NCBI GenBank assembly: GCA_002110485.1
Contig: MOWL01000045.1
Coordinates: 186,001-250,000 of the forward strand
Direction: 5' to 3'
DNA length: 64,000 nt
From: Emergomyces orientalis
Lineage: Eukaryota > Ascomycota > Eurotiomycetes > Onygenales > Ajellomycetaceae
Positions 22,678 to 33,749 of the stretch are shown one piece after another. A model generated the notes under the pieces. It had not been told where the DNA came from. It made no database searches and saw only the letters and a list, made by a program, of their open reading frames with translations. A program made the position numbers and the translations under genes. How positions within the stretch are numbered: the stretch's first letter is position 1; the number at the start of each line of letters is the position of its first letter.

Positions 22678-24729
22678 TTAAATCCCCTCCGTAAATCGAC
22701 TAGCATGACTACCATCCGAACTAGCCATACTCCTCCCTATCGCATCTTGGCCAGAAACCCGTCGATGGATGGGTAATCGCGGTAGCGATTCTTGTGGTGG
22801 AGGGTGCAGAGCAATTGAGCCAGAGGTAGCCAGTGTGGTTGTTGTCGTGACATCAGCGGAACTGGTCAATGGAGTTCGCGCCGGCGACGGACGGAGGACG
22901 ACATGTGCCGAGGAGTCGCTCTCTTGAGATGGTGGGCGGCCAAGCGGTGGGGCGGGGAGTGGCTGTGCAATTGCTCCAGAGCTTCGCAATGTCCCTTTAC
23001 GAGAGATACTTGGTCGGGGTTGGAAGCTTGAGGAAAACGGAGAGACAACAGGGGTGGTCGTAATGGGTGAACCCGTCTCTCTGACAGCAGGATTAGCAGC
23101 GGTCGTTTCATTGTATAGCTGCTCCCCAGCAACGCCGAAGGGGTCTCCAGTAGCACCGAAGGGATCGTCATATCCATCACCGCCAGATTCTAGCACTGAT
23201 GTGATTTTCCTCCCGGATATTTTTCGGAACCCTCGTTCGCTGCTAGGGGGTGGTTCGAGCGTCCTAGTGGATTGGTGGGAGTTCCTCCATTTGCTGAAGA
23301 GAGCTGCGGCGCCTAGAGCACTTCCTCCCGTGGTTGTGCTAGCAGAGCGTTCAGTCATCGCGCCTGCTACACCTGTATGTAACATTGCAGCAGTGCCTTG
23401 GTCCTCCGCTATGAGCTCGCGGGAATGATCACCATTTCGTTTGCGTGTTCGTAGAAGTAGGAGCGCTACTACTACGAGAAGAACGACGCCAGCGACCCCA
23501 CCAACTACACCACCAACCACCTTACTTGTCGGGACGGCGGAGGAGCCAGAGCCATCAGCAAGATCTCCGCCTGCAAACGTGGGCATACCACCTGGCCCGG
23601 TGGCAGTTGAGTCTCCGTATCCACCCCCACCGCCACCACCGCCGCCGCCGCCTCCGCGCCCACCCCCAAAACCACCAGTATACGTAGAACTTATAACTGA
23701 TTTTGAGCTTGTCGTAATACCCGATGAGGCAGACGTTGTGCTGCGAGGGGCTGATAATGATGAGGGCGAAGATAATGATGTCGATGATGCCGGAGCCAAT
23801 AATGCGGATGAGGACGGTAAAGGTGATAAAAATGTAGAAGTAGTAGAACCGGAATCAGTACTTGGCAACAGTCGTGGCGCTGGCTCAGACGATGGAACAA
23901 GGTCAATAGGTGCGGCGGGCGGTGTTGGGGCCACTGAAGTGGAGTTGGTTGAAATAGGTAATACAATAAACGGAGGTCGAGTCACATCCTCAAATGCGGT
24001 GGTCGATGTTGATGTTGATGAAGGGGAAGCCGCTGGGGAGCTTGCCGGTGGCGGCACGTCACTAGGGCCAGAAGCCGAGGCGGAGTTCGAGGATGCAATA
24101 TCGGTGGTCGATTGAGTTAGTTCGGAAGAAGGGGCGCTAGGGTTAGGAATAGGTGAGGTAGGATCGGCCGGGGGATTGACGGTAGGGTCGGCGGGAGTTG
24201 ATTCGGGGGGAGCGCCAGGCCCGTCTCCAGGAACATTAGTATTGGGGCCAGAAGGCGCAGGTGTAGGTGCAAGCGTAGGTGGACGGACCGGTACCGGGGG
24301 GTTATTAGGCGGAGCGGTGGGGCCAGCGACTGGAGAATCAGTCTCTGCGGGAATGGTGACCCGCCCTAAATCAGAGTTCGATACAGTGGCGGGCAACCTG
24401 GTGACTGTGAACTTCCCAACTGTGGAACCATTCTCGAGCACGACGTGAATGACAGTTGAGACCACGACGTTTGGATCTCCAGAGCCTTCTTGTGCTTGAC
24501 GCGCTCGTAGATTATTTGGATTCGGGTCTTCCAGAAAGCGTCCTCGCTGGTCAACTTTCACCACTGCAGCAATGTTCTCATATGGCTCCAGTCTAGGTTT
24601 CCTATCACTCCTGCGTTCGTCTTTGTGACCGAAAGCTGCCCCAACCAGTGCATTTCCGGCGCCCAGAGCCGACCTAACTTTCAGACGTGCACCATTGTGC
24701 CTCCAATGCCTCCTCCCATGATGGCCCAT
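22678..24729 (-). CDS. single-pass Ser/Thr/Pro-rich membrane protein (wall-sensor-like architecture)
   Basis: Uninterrupted 683-codon frame. Residues about 125-370 are Pro/Ser/Thr-rich, as in heavily O-mannosylated fungal surface proteins. A glycine run (about 365-385) precedes one transmembrane segment at about 404-426 (VVGGVVGGVAGVVLLVVVAL) with a basic stop-transfer RTRKR. The roughly 250-residue cytosolic tail is Ser/Pro-rich with repeated DPFG motifs (DDPFGATGDPFGVAGEQ). This is the layout of Mid2/Wsc/Msb2-like sensors, but I see no cysteine-rich WSC domain. The N-terminus (MGHHGRRHWRHNGARLKVRS) is basic rather than a clear signal peptide, so an upstream exon or a different topology is possible. 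I do not recognise a named family; function is inferred from architecture only. Confidence 0.7.
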   Translation of the reverse strand: MGHHGRRHWRHNGARLKVRSALGAGNALVGAAFGHKDERRSDRKPRLEPYENIAAVVKVDQRGRFLEDPNPNNLRARQAQEGSGDPNVVVSTVIHVVLENGSTVGKFTVTRLPATVSNSDLGRVTIPAETDSPVAGPTAPPNNPPVPVRPPTLAPTPAPSGPNTNVPGDGPGAPPESTPADPTVNPPADPTSPIPNPSAPSSELTQSTTDIASSNSASASGPSDVPPPASSPAASPSSTSTSTTAFEDVTRPPFIVLPISTNSTSVAPTPPAAPIDLVPSSEPAPRLLPSTDSGSTTSTFLSPLPSSSALLAPASSTSLSSPSSLSAPRSTTSASSGITTSSKSVISSTYTGGFGGGRGGGGGGGGGGGGYGDSTATGPGGMPTFAGGDLADGSGSSAVPTSKVVGGVVGGVAGVVLLVVVALLLLRTRKRNGDHSRELIAEDQGTAAMLHTGVAGAMTERSASTTTGGSALGAAALFSKWRNSHQSTRTLEPPPSSERGFRKISGRKITSVLESGGDGYDDPFGATGDPFGVAGEQLYNETTAANPAVRETGSPITTTPVVSPFSSSFQPRPSISRKGTLRSSGAIAQPLPAPPLGRPPSQESDSSAHVVLRPSPARTPLTSSADVTTTTTLATSGSIALHPPPQESLPRLPIHRRVSGQDAIGRSMASSDGSHASRFTEGI

Positions 24730-26030
24730 ATCTGCGAGCTTGAAGCTCCTTTACTCTCCCCTGCGGCTAAAACTGCCGGAAAAAAAAGTATTTTCCTCGT
24801 TCTTTATTCCCTTTCCCTTTTCGTTCCGGGTTTCTCGTTTTGTTATTCCTCTAATATAAAAATATATCAACGAGTGACACAGAATGTCTTACGAGACATA
24901 CGAGTTAATTGTCGCAGGCAAAACAACAAACCGCAGGTAGGAAACCTGTTCATAAGAAATATCCCACAAGTGGACAAATAAAAAATTTTGACCAAAGCCA
25001 AAAAAATTGCTGGGACCGTCTTGGGTCGCATTCAAAAAATGAAAGTGGATCTATGTACCGACTCCTTGTGACGAGAGGGCTAAGTCGTGTAAAGCGAATG
25101 ATGAGAAATCCTGTTGGTCTCAGTCTTCCTGGACAAGATTGGTGAATGAAAATGCGCGATAGAAGGAGCGTGAGATAAGATATCTGATTGAAATAGTGCG
25201 CAAACGGTCGACCTAGCAAAGGGATAACACGCGAAAGCGAATGAATAATTGTTTCAAGAAAGATATAGTGGAATCCGCGTGTTAGATTTCACTTTTTATG
25301 ATGGAACGAGCGAAACGTCGAAAACGGACCAGAAAAACAGGAAAAAAGAGCGGACGCCGGTCACTTGGAGGAACGAAACGAGAGGGTGCGATTGGAAGGT
25401 ATCGAGAATTTCAATAGACGAAAGAACGGACGTCAGTCATCAGGCTGACGAAGTTGGATGGGCGGGGAAAAATGGAAGCGCAAGGCCCATTGAGAAACGA
25501 ACGTCTGTAAGGCCCATGCCATCGCGGTCAGTGAACATAAGCAAACGCCGCATGGTATGGCGAAAACGCGACTTTAGGAGGGTTAGTACCGCTAGGAAGG
25601 CTCACATCTACCCGATTACGCGGGTAACCATAGAAAGATAAGATGGATCCGAAAGAGCAAAATGAAAATAGACGTGAGATCGAAGTCGTTGACACAATTC
25701 CACTGAAAAAGATTTAAAAAAACGGGCGTTTGTCGGCAGCTCGAAATCCGGGGTGCAAAAAAAGAAAGAAAAAAGGCGCCGCATGCGTTGTATGCAAATG
25801 ACGGCTCGTCTTTAATATTGAATGTTTGAATTGGGCTGGATACCGAGTAGACCACGCTTCTCCTTCTTATTCCTCAATGCATCTCATCATCCAACTAGGG
25901 CGGGAAGATGGGGCGTGCAGCGCGACAGAGAGGCCAGATGAGTAGAGAGCGGAGAACAAAGCATGAAAGAAACGAAAGAGGATAAACAATTGTTTACTGA
26001 AGACACACAGAGGAAGTGTGTTGCTATCGT

Positions 26031-26066
26031 CGTCTTTGTCGTCGTCGTCGTCGTCGTCCTTGTCGC
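26031..26066. repeat. (GTC)n microsatellite
   Basis: Nearly perfect GTC trinucleotide array in the membrane-protein promoter region. Confidence 0.85.
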
Positions 26067-26882
26067 CGTCCCTCGATGAGGTTGATGTCGTGGAAGAGAT
26101 GAAAGACCTGAAGAGGGAGAATTGAATTGGGAAGCAGCAGGCGCAATTAGACTCGGTTAGCGCGGATTGGCCCTGGAGCCAGAAACGGAAAAACAGTGGG
26201 CCAAAAACGGTGCACCAAGACCTACAAAAGGAAATTGAAGCCGATTATTGGCTGGAACCTCGGGAGGCTCCACAAAATAGCGGTCTGGTTGCCGATGATT
26301 GGTGAATAGTACTGATACGCTATGTCACATCGGGGATTAGTTTGATTAGATAATCCGCCGCGGGCCAAACAAACGGAGCAGAGGCTCGACCCACACGATC
26401 CAGCCCTGGTTGCTGAAATTAGATGTTTAGGTTAAATTCAGAAGTACCCAGTCACGCTGTGTGCTTTTGGGAGGATTGGATTATTTATTCAGAAATATCC
26501 AGATCCCAGGCCGTATGTAATTCGGTATGTTTCTACGCCAAATATCTGCGTGCTGTCATCTGAAACAGCTGGCTAGATACGATACCTATAGATACTTAAC
26601 AGGGATTCATCCAAAGCTCGTCGCATTTCTTTTTCCACGTCAGAAATTGGCACTGTCTTCTGATCCACCCCATCTTGGATGTCTCACTCACGCCCAGACT
26701 TTCGGGAGCTGGTTTCTTCTCTTAGTGGTGCGTTCGTCCTGCCTCACTGCTAACTCTCAACCAGAAACCAGAAACATCAAGAGGGACATTCAATAATAGC
26801 TTCAGCTACTGACCTCACGAGTATATATTTGTGCATACATACCAGGATACCCATGCCATGTATATATGGCCAAATATCAGAC

Positions 26883-26938
26883 CCCCCGCCCCCGCTCTCG
26901 CCCCCCCCCCCCCGGCCCCCCAAAAAAAAAAAAAAAAC
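26883..26938. repeat. poly-C / poly-A compound tract
   Basis: C-rich stretch passing directly into a run of A. It opens Pro/Lys frames and is prone to sequencing length error. Confidence 0.85.
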
Positions 26939-27851
26939 TTCAAGCACAATATCTTTTTCACTTTCCATGATTTTTTTGCTGGGGATGTATTAATATTTTT
27001 AACAGACGATCTTTGATTCATAGTGTTCGAATAAAAGAAAGCTCACCTGCTTTGTACTATACCAAAAACAGTCAGTTAACTCTGTGTCATGTTTTTTTTA
27101 TTTATATCAGGCACACCTACAAGTGCTCGGGGATCAATGAAAAGAAGAGTGGAAAGAGTGAAGAATGAGAAAAAGGAGAGACATTTTTTCAAACATCGAA
27201 ACCCAGAAACATGGGCTGGACCACACCATTTTAACATCGTGTAGCGATGACCACAGCTAGTAACTAGTTAAGCTAACGGGGCATGATATCATCGCTCTCT
27301 CCTCTGCATGACAAACAGGAAGCACTTCTCAACACCAGACGGCTGTCTCAAGCCACCGGAAAACAAAACAAAAATACCTACTTCTGAAATAGCCCTATCT
27401 ATCAATAAAATACCGTCAAAACGGCATTTGATCAGAGAAATATCAAACTATGCGGAGTGAAATCCACAAAATTCAGCTGGTTAGAAATGATTTCAACAGT
27501 GCCCCTAGCTGATCACGTCATAGTAAACATCCCGACGTATATAAAATCCCAACTCCTACGACTAGGCAAACACTACCAGGCGGCACATCCTTCATCCAGC
27601 ATCCATGGACGCAATGTAGTGCTCGTTTCGAAACCATTCTCTCAAACCTAGCGAATAGGACTCCATCCATCACTCAGGTCGAAGTTCAAAAGTTCCAGAA
27701 CATCCATAGGTACCTCCCCCCAAATTTGCCTGCCCTTATGCCCACCCCAGAACCAGAACCAGAATCGAAACCCCAATCTCAATCTCAATCTCAATCTCAA
27801 TCTCCCTACCAATCCTCCTCCCACATACCCTTCCATCCCCTCCCCTCCCGC

Positions 27852-28420
27852 CGGAAACTAGCCTACCACCTCTTTGACCCACCAAAGGCCGCCTCCCCCT
27901 CTCCAACCCCATCTTCACGAACCTCACACTCTGGGACACTATCCTCCCAACCCTACACGTCCACCACTACCGTGTCGTCTGCTACGACCCCATTGGCCAC
28001 GGTTCCTCCACCTCCCGCTACCACACGCCAAATCCACTGCCAACGCAGGCATAAACCTAGATATAGACATAGACATACACGATGCCCCAAAAACAGAGAC
28101 AGAAACGAAAACCCTCCCCACCCTCACCGTAGACCTCCACCACCTCCTCACCGCCTCCTTCCACATAACAACCATCCACGCCTTCATCAACGTCTCCCTC
28201 GGCGGCACCACGGGTCTCTACCTCGCCACAGCACCCGGGCCCCATCCAGCGGCTGGCCATCTGCAATGTACCACTCTGGGCACCTATAAACACCGACATG
28301 GAGGATCAATTCGCCTCCCACGTCGAGATCGCGCGGATTAATGATGATGAGATTCGGATTTTGATGGAGAGGATGTTGGATAGGTGGTTTGGGGTGCCGT
28401 GGCGGAATTGGCATCGGCGT
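27852..28420 (+). pseudogene. frameshifted alpha/beta-hydrolase relic
   Basis: Pieces of one alpha/beta-hydrolase appear in changing frames. First RRKLAYHLFDPPK (27852-27890). Then, in the next frame, SNPIFTNLTLWDTILPTLHV and YRVVCYDPIGHGSS (27884-28051), closed by TAA at 28052. Then, shifted again, TVDLHHLL, TTIHAFINVSLGGTTGLYLA (to about 28230). Then, shifted once more, PIQRLAICNVPLWAPINTDM and ILMERMLDRWFGVPW (28241-28420). NVSLGG sits where the nucleophile-elbow GxSxG belongs, with Asn for the first Gly. YDPIGHGSS matches the strand-turn before it. At least three frame changes in about 450 bases, without plausible introns, indicate decay. An (AATCTC)n run lies just upstream at about 27775-27802. 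The original length and start cannot be defined. Confidence 0.75.
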
Positions 28421-28922
28421 GGGCATGGGCATGAGAGTGAGAGTGGGAGTGGGAAGGGGAGCGGGGTGGATGATGGAAGAGGTTGTGAAGGGGAAGGGGG
28501 AAGACAGGAGGGAAAGGGAGGAGGATGTTGGGTGGGTTGTTATTAGGGGTTCATGACATTTGCCGATGACTGATAATCTGGAAACATTTTGAAGGAAGGT
28601 TTTGAAATTATTGAAGGACTGAGATGAGATGGAATTTTTTCTTTTTTTCTTCAATATTTTTGGAAACTGTTTTTCCAATTTGTGACCATTTTTTATTATT
28701 GCACCATATATATGATTTTGGTAAATATATTGGATCATTTTCTTGTTAACTTAGTTCAACCGGCGGAACTCAGGAGATTAAATAGTTAACTCCCCTGTTC
28801 TCGTGCTTCTACCAACCTAATATGTCCTCTTTGTTGGGTTGAGTTTCAATCTCATCAGCCCCCATGCTATCTATCTAGGTACAGCGCATTAGTTTTATGT
28901 GCAAGTAGACTTTACCCTCACA

Positions 28923-29042
28923 TTGTCAGAGGCATCCATCCGCCCGGCCCGATGTTATTCCTTTCATCTCTCAGGGCTATATAGCTCTCTGCAACGCACC
29001 CAAAGCATAGATAGAGAATCAAGCCAATATTACTCTCCAACA
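28923..29042 (+). repeat. inverted repeat pair, copy A
   Basis: The sequence from about 28924 to 29002 (CAGAGGCATCCAT ... GCAACGCACC) matches the reverse complement of 33476-33554 with about five substitutions in 80 bases. Weaker similarity continues through AATCAAGCCAATATTAC. The copy contains TATATAG. Origin unknown: a diverged solo LTR, a MITE or arms of a larger element are all possible. Confidence 0.8.
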
Positions 29043-30176
29043 CACATAGCTGTGGAAGTTTCACCTCATTAGCTTACAGAATCTAATTATTTTATGCTTT
29101 TTTTTACATGATATTGAAGAAGTACTAAGATCGCCACTTCCAAGACCTTCTCTCTTCAATTCCAGTTCTCTTTCTATTGAAAGTGATGTTGAGCCATTTC
29201 TCTTCAATTCAATACTCTATTCTGGTTCACTCTACTATATATACTAGTAGGTTGGGGTTTAATGACTGCCACAATGCTACTATTGACAATTCAGTGCAGT
29301 AAAAGTTATCTGAACATACACTCTTAGATATGAAAAGTGTCAAACAGCAGTCAGCAGAAATTATTTGAACAATAAATAATGTTTGAGGTTAACACTTTCT
29401 AAGAATGAAAAATGATGTATTTCTAGCTGAATCATGAAATAATAAAACAGCAGAAGACAAGTTTCTCTGTACAAAGAGCTTTTTTGCCTCTTGTACTAAT
29501 TCTGAGAAGAGAGTAAATAAAAATAATTGAATTCTCTCATACAAACTGAACCATTGAGATGTGTCATTCAGAGTAAGAAATTAACTATAGTTGCAAGAAA
29601 CATTAAGTTATTATTATTATTATTTCATACACCACTTAATCGCAAGAATATGTGGGAAAGCTATAATCTATCTAACAAGGAAAACCATGCAATGAGCTTG
29701 CTCATTGTAGGGCTAAAAACCTCATGCAAAAACATTCTCTCTTGATTTATTTGTTGATGATTGCCACATGGTTGATATTCGGTGTTAGAGGCTTGGTCAC
29801 GTGAGGTCACATGGCATAACATGGAGAATACAAGTAGTGTGAAGTACGCAGGTTTGATATCAAAGGTAGCAGTCTCTATTGTGCAAAACTAATCACTGAA
29901 TCCTTTTATCAAAGAATACCAGTGACCCTTATGTAGATCGGTGCGTATAGATAGTTTAGATACATTGATGCCACACCCATTGCTTCTTCGGATACGCTTT
30001 CCCTATATAGAGGGTTGACGTGGCGTGGATTGAGGATTTATGTGGCGTGGCTCAGTCCCTTCGCCCTACTACATTCTGCGAGGTTGAGTGAGATGATTCA
30101 AATTAAGTTATTTAAGCTTTCATGCTGGTGAAAATGTCATGATAGATGAAACTCGCAAACATTCATGACATCATTT

Positions 30177-30309
30177 GGGGTTGAGCATATTTTAGCGTTT
30201 CAAGGTTGTTGACTCCCTGTCCAGATTTGGCCAATAGATTGGGCAGCTGCCGCACTACCTAACCAATAAGCAGTAGAGAATGCAAATACGCTAAAATATG
30301 CTTCACCCC
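30177..30309. repeat. small palindromic element (hairpin/MITE-like)
   Basis: GGGGTTGAGCATATTTTAGC at 30177 is mirrored by GCTAAAATATGCTTCACCCC at 30290-30309, nearly perfect arms of about 24-26 bases around an 80-base loop. The loop itself has CCAATAGATTGG and ACCAATAAG. No target-site duplication is obvious. The 68-codon minus-strand frame across it is fortuitous. Confidence 0.65.
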
Positions 30310-30635
30310 CAGACGATGAGATAATTGGTCCAAATAGGCGCCAGGACTCACAACATTTTTTAAGGTTGCCTACCGAGGTACATTTCACGAGACTCCAGAG
30401 CTCCATTTGAAAATTTTTGAAAGATAAACCGACTTTGCTTTATTTCGTTTATTGCTATTCTACTGCCACTTGTGAAAACTATTTAGAAAGAAATACCTGA
30501 ATAGTAGATCATGAGCCTTCCCCCATTATTTTCAAATTTATTTTTTTCTCAAGATTTTTTTCCCCTTGAAAATTGGCAAAAAAATTCACTGACCTACTTA
30601 CTTCCTTTCTCACGACTCTGATCTGTGCTGAATTT

Positions 30636-31668
30636 CTAGGAAGATAGAAATTTATTATTGAGCATTTCAAGCTCGTCATTCTCTGGGAATTGGTCCTCTA
30701 TCTCATTACTATCTTCCTTCCCTCCCTCGATCGGCCTTGGGATAACCCTGACACCCGCACAGGTTCGTGGGGGAGCCAAGATTGTGGTATCAAAAAAGAA
30801 CAGCCGCCATTTGTAATCTACCATGTAGCAGACTACAAATATTAAGAATTAATGTCAGTCAGGGATGCCGTAAACAACCAGGGAATTACCCAGATAACTT
30901 GTCACTTACTCATCCAGCCTTCTGGGTTTTGTGAGGCACCGTCCCAGTACAAACGACCTTTCCTTGCAGTCACATGCAAGCCTGTTAGACCAGGTTCGGG
31001 TGTAAGTAATCCAAAGTACACCCCTAGTAAATTTTTAGGGTTAGCTAGCAGGTTCGAAAACAGAAGATAAAAATAAGTAGGTGCCTTTTTGACAGCTCTA
31101 TGAGAGAGGGTTAGAATGAGTGAGCTCAGATTACTAAATTCATACCTGTGGAGGCGGTACTGTTATCAAAATTGAAGAACAAGTTCCCGTGTTCGGTAGA
31201 GTTGAATATGAGATGCGTCTCCCCATCAAATGAAACTGGTGTAGCTTCTCCCCTGTTTCCAGTAGCACCTATAGTGAGCATGCCAGATGGAGTTTGGTTT
31301 GCATTTGCCCAAAATACGCTGCGTTTTGTTCTAATTTTAAGAACAAATTTTTGATCGGGCGATGGTTGAGGACCAGGTGTTGGTGTAGGCCGTGCCCATG
31401 GGAATGGTATCCTGGAACTCGAGGGCGAATATGGGAAGGGTGCAAATTTAGGGGTGGACGATGGCGTCGGTTCTTCTGGCGCGATTGGAAAGGCCGTGGC
31501 AAAGTGTATGGATGAATCGGTGGACGATGATGTCGGTTTTTCTGGCGCGGCTGGAAGGGCCGTGGCAAAGTGTATGGATGAATCTGTCGGCCGTGAGCCG
31601 ACTGCTGCAGCAGAGGCTCTACTTGCAGCCAAGAGCAGTAGACTGAAAGAAACAGGAGAGTACAGCAT
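30636..31668 (-). CDS. secreted protein with DUF7907-like C-terminal domain, three exons
   Basis: Exons 31668-31146, 30981-30910 and 30832-30636 give 263 aa. The start ATG at 31668 opens a signal peptide, MLYSPVSFSLLLLAASRASA. Two 22-residue tandem repeats follow (DSSIHFATALPAAPEKPT / DSSIHFATAFPIAPEEPT), then a Ser/Pro linker. The C-terminal half matches my memory of a family of fungal secreted proteins (DUF7907): QKFVLKIRTK, HLIFNSTEHGNLFFNFD, then exon 2 GLHVTARKGRLYWDGASQNP and exon 3 CYMVDYKWRLFFFDTTIL with RTCAGVRVIPRPIE. Introns have GTATGA and GTAAGT donors, and phases 1 and 1 close exactly. The function of the family is unknown; a surface or secreted role is inferred. The last 30 residues are acidic. 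Confidence 0.82.
31457..31588 (-). repeat. 66-bp tandem duplication inside the secreted-protein gene
   Basis: Two adjacent 66-base units (31457-31522 and 31523-31588), about 90 percent identical, encode the two 22-residue repeats right after the signal peptide. Copy number could vary between strains. Confidence 0.85.
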
Positions 31669-33749
31669 TTTCAGTTTTCCGACAAATGTCTGCACTGGAG
31701 TGTTTTATTTCTGCGCGGAAGCGTGGATTAGATGGATTCGAATTTATGGAGAAAATAGACAACTTGAGAAAATGCGAGGTGTGAAAAAGGAGCAACACGA
31801 AGGGAACCAGATCACATATTTATATTTAACATTCACCAACAACTTACCGCATTGCATATATGCCGAGTAATCGGATCCATTATATCAGGGATGTCATAAT
31901 CCTCCGTACATCCGAATATGATTCCAAGGTTCCTCAGTGAGGCCCTTGGGTGATAGGGAGCGATGGCTGATAGAAACGATTACATGCTCTCTGAAAACTT
32001 AACAATTGGCCAATAAAACCCATCATCATTCTAGGTTTATGATCACTACTGTAATTTCCAAAACGGTCCAGTTTTCAAGTCCATGTACCCACCCAGGGAG
32101 TTGGATCACATCTCCAAAAAAAGAGTAGATTTTCTGCGGAATGAGTGGTCCCAGAATATATTCTTAGCCATGCAAAACGGGGCTGAAGAGCTGCGAGCCA
32201 CACGGGCAAGTCCCTGGAACAATATAGAAGATGTAACCGGGGTGGTAACCTATGTATAGTGAGCTGGTTCGATAACGCAGCCCCAGGGTTGATTGTTGGG
32301 CTCGGATTCAGGCAACCCGGGCTAGAGCTGATCCAAATGCCAATTATGGAGGCAAAGATAAATTTTGGTTCCGGCATTTTTTAACCCAACCGTGACGAGT
32401 CTATGGAAGAAAGCCAGGCTAACAATGGTTCATTTAGGCTGGATGAAACTGGCGATCCTCAACAAGTTTCATTGTTGAGCTCATTCTTGTTAACAATATG
32501 ATTACAAGAATATATTTTGTAGGAGCAAGATCGTGGGAGCAGTTGGTTGTTTGTTTGAAACTAGTCGGCGGCAGCACTGTTGACCACGATTCGCAACCGC
32601 AACAATCTCTGAGTCCTGGGTCTTTTCCTGCCCGCCATAGGGCTTTAGCCCGCAGGTCGCGTTGTTTGACCACGTGGTGGCGGTGGAAGCGGTTGGCCCC
32701 CAGGAGAGGGCCTGCAGGGACTCGAGCATATCTGCCTTAACCTCTCAATATTAGTAATGATGTCATGTCCATGGAGAGAGTCTAGGCCGAGCAGTTAAAC
32801 GGCCGCCGCTCTATGGCTGTGTCTTGTGCATTTTCTGAGTGGTCGAGATAACACGTAGACAAGAAGTCGATACAACCAGAGCTCCGTAGAAATTGATCTC
32901 CCTACCCTGCCAGGGTAGTAGTAGGTACTGATCTTGTTTTGATCATCAAAATTCGACATACAAACAATATCTGTAGTGTTGTTCTTCATGCATGTTTTCA
33001 AATGATGATTTTTAAAAGCTAAACTCACCTTTGTTTTCTTTTTCTTTTTCTTTTTTTTTTTTTAACAGTCGTAAAAAAATACTACTATTTGATGGTTCTG
33101 GAATGGACAAGTTACTAAAAATGATTAATGCGTAAGAGCAGTTTGAGAGTCAATTTGAAGTTCAAGCTAATGTTTTTAGCCGCCTCACCCCTGCCATGCC
33201 ACACAGCGCCACCTCCGTCTAAACCATGGAACTTAAATCTTGATCATCGGTGCCCCCCCTTGGGGCCCACCACAGATGAGCCAAGCCACCCTCAAACTTT
33301 CAAGATTGGACCATCCCACCAAGGAATCTGGGAGGACCGATGTGAGGAGGACTGAATTAAATTCCCCACCCCAACAACAATTAGCACCAGGCCAGCGTAC
33401 GTTAGCTCAAAATATGATTAACGTAGTTCCTAGTTATGTCAGTGTGTGTAATATTGGCTTGATCTTCCCCCTATTGGGTGCGTTGCAGAGAGCTTTCTAG
33501 CCCTGAGAGATGAACAGAATAACATCGGGCCGGGCGAATGGATGCCTCTGACAAGTTAAGCTACCACATATAAATTTGGTGCACTGGTACATGTACACTA
33601 CAAAGTGACCAACTTCTCTATCTGGCCCGCTTGTTGAAAAGTTACGTTAACACAAATACAACTACCCTCTTCTTACCCGCTATACCAATAAATACTATAG
33701 GCATTCTGAGCAATCCCAAGAGAGGTTCTTATCCACCTTCTTTGCATCC
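31669..33749. other. accessory intergenic spacer
   Basis: Holds the promoter of the secreted-protein gene and copy B of the inverted repeat (33441-33555). Poly-T near 33049-33064. Small frames at 32075-33500 have no recognisable domain. Confidence 0.5.
33441..33555 (-). repeat. inverted repeat pair, copy B
   Basis: Reverse-complement partner of 28923-29042 (core 33476-33554, about five substitutions in 80). The two copies face each other across about 4.4 kb containing the secreted-protein gene. Confidence 0.8.

Larger units (their letters stand above)
24730..27450. other. intergenic: promoter of the membrane-protein gene and accessory spacer
   Basis: No convincing gene. Contains a (GTC)n run at about 26031-26066, and a C-rich tract passing into poly-A at about 26883-26938. 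The 130-codon plus-strand frame at 25249 has no domain and lies within the likely promoter of the minus-strand gene. Confidence 0.5.
28560..30635. other. AT-rich accessory spacer
   Basis: No gene seen apart from two repeat features listed separately: one arm of a diverged inverted repeat at 28923-29042 and a palindromic element at 30177-30309. Composition is AT-rich with several short microsatellites. Confidence 0.5.

Noticed and set aside
23441..24115. 224-codon plus-strand frame
   Set aside because: Antisense shadow of the Ser/Thr/Pro-rich minus-strand membrane-protein gene; composition is explained by that gene.
25249..25641. 130-codon plus-strand frame upstream of the membrane-protein gene
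   Set aside because: Charged low-information sequence with no domain, inside a likely promoter.
32250..32290. GGTTCGATA resembling a tRNA B-box
   Set aside because: Flanks do not fold into a cloverleaf.
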